Shown here piece after piece: positions 63,845-64,000 of a stretch of DNA of 64,000 bases; position 1 is the first letter of the stretch; every line of letters begins with the position of its first letter. The DNA is taken from positions 62,001 to 126,000 of the forward strand of contig CALMFC010000006.1 of assembly GCA_937863415.1 (NCBI GenBank), read 5' to 3'. The translations under genes and the position numbers were made by a program. Source of the stretch: an uncultured bacterium (GTDB taxonomy: Bacteria; Patescibacteriota; Saccharimonadia; Saccharimonadales; Saccharimonadaceae). The notes beneath the pieces were generated by a model. That model worked only from the letters and a program-made list of their open reading frames with translations, made no database searches and had not been told where the DNA came from.

Positions 63845-64000
63845 ATGGAATTTTTGACTTTTGTATTTATATTAGTGGCTATAGCGGCGATCTCTTCGTT
63901 AGTTGCTAATAGTCTATTTGGATCTCGTACACAAGATTATTCAGGTCTTGATAGCACCGAACGACTTGTGGCACATAGTCTTGCACAACTTGACCCCGAT
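63845..64000 (+). CDS. Membrane protein fragment, cut by window edge
   Basis: Reads MEFLTFVFILVAIAAISSL then VANSLFGSRTQDYSGLDSTERLVAHSLAQLDPD..., still open at base 64000. One N-terminal TM (residues 2-22) is followed by a soluble, acidic start. GAGAGG lies 9 nt before the ATG. The family cannot be told from 52 residues. Confidence 0.6.
   Translation, partial: MEFLTFVFILVAIAAISSLVANSLFGSRTQDYSGLDSTERLVAHSLAQLDPD

Overview
The window looks like a chromosomal segment from a member of the Candidate Phyla Radiation, most likely a Saccharibacterium (TM7). This is inferred from gene content rather than from any marker alignment: compact gene spacing, a short S-adenosylmethionine synthetase (325 aa), several solo receiver proteins, a sigma-region-4/HARE fusion, a large HerA/TraG-type ATPase, TGA used as a stop, and many small unrecognised proteins. 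No rRNA, tRNA, IS element, prophage or CRISPR array is visible.

Layout. 1-10 kb: ABC permease end, serS, raiA/hpf, secA, an M16 peptidase, murD, murI (opposite strand) and prfB. 9.8-14.7 kb: an envelope-remodelling block with ftsE, ftsX, a PcsB-like CHAP hydrolase, a CtpA protease and a solo receiver. 14.9-31 kb: mixed housekeeping (rpmA, a Trm11-like methylase, xseA/xseB, recO, glyS, a CYTH protein, a DUF427 protein, rnhA, riboswitch-metK) interleaved with unknown genes and a DUF4868 (KwaB-like) protein. 31-44 kb: a PIF1-like helicase, a GH1 glycosidase, yvcK, a HAD protein, then a dcw cluster (mraZ, rsmH, ftsL-like, ftsI, mraY, ftsW, murG, ftsQ). 44.1-44.8 kb: a 690-bp non-coding gap between convergent genes. 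44.8-59.4 kb: mostly minus-strand genes (HerA-like ATPase, sigma4-HARE protein, topA, dprA, pth, der, rluB, receiver and sensor kinase). 59.6-64 kb: small and membrane proteins of unknown role, including a DUF4396 protein.

How the genes fit together. Cell-wall precursor synthesis (murD, murI, mraY, murG), septal synthesis (ftsI, ftsW, ftsL, ftsQ), controlled hydrolysis (FtsEX with a PcsB-like hydrolase) and export (secA) are all present, so this cell makes and remodels its own peptidoglycan. Translation (serS, glyS, prfB, raiA, rpmA, pth, der) and DNA maintenance (xseAB, recO, topA, dprA, PIF1-like) fill most of the rest.

Non-coding content is the richest part. It includes: two covarying copies of a three-way-junction RNA element at 11.5 and 14.7 kb; a third branched element at 30.8 kb; a likely free-standing RNA gene at 52.3 kb with a near-consensus promoter and a terminator; an S-box type SAM riboswitch that appears to act by hiding the metK ribosome binding site; candidate MraZ boxes and DnaA boxes before mraZ; and many promoters whose -10 box sits only 6-7 nt before the start codon, implying leaderless mRNAs. 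All structures and promoters were found by eye; no folding, alignment or database search was run.
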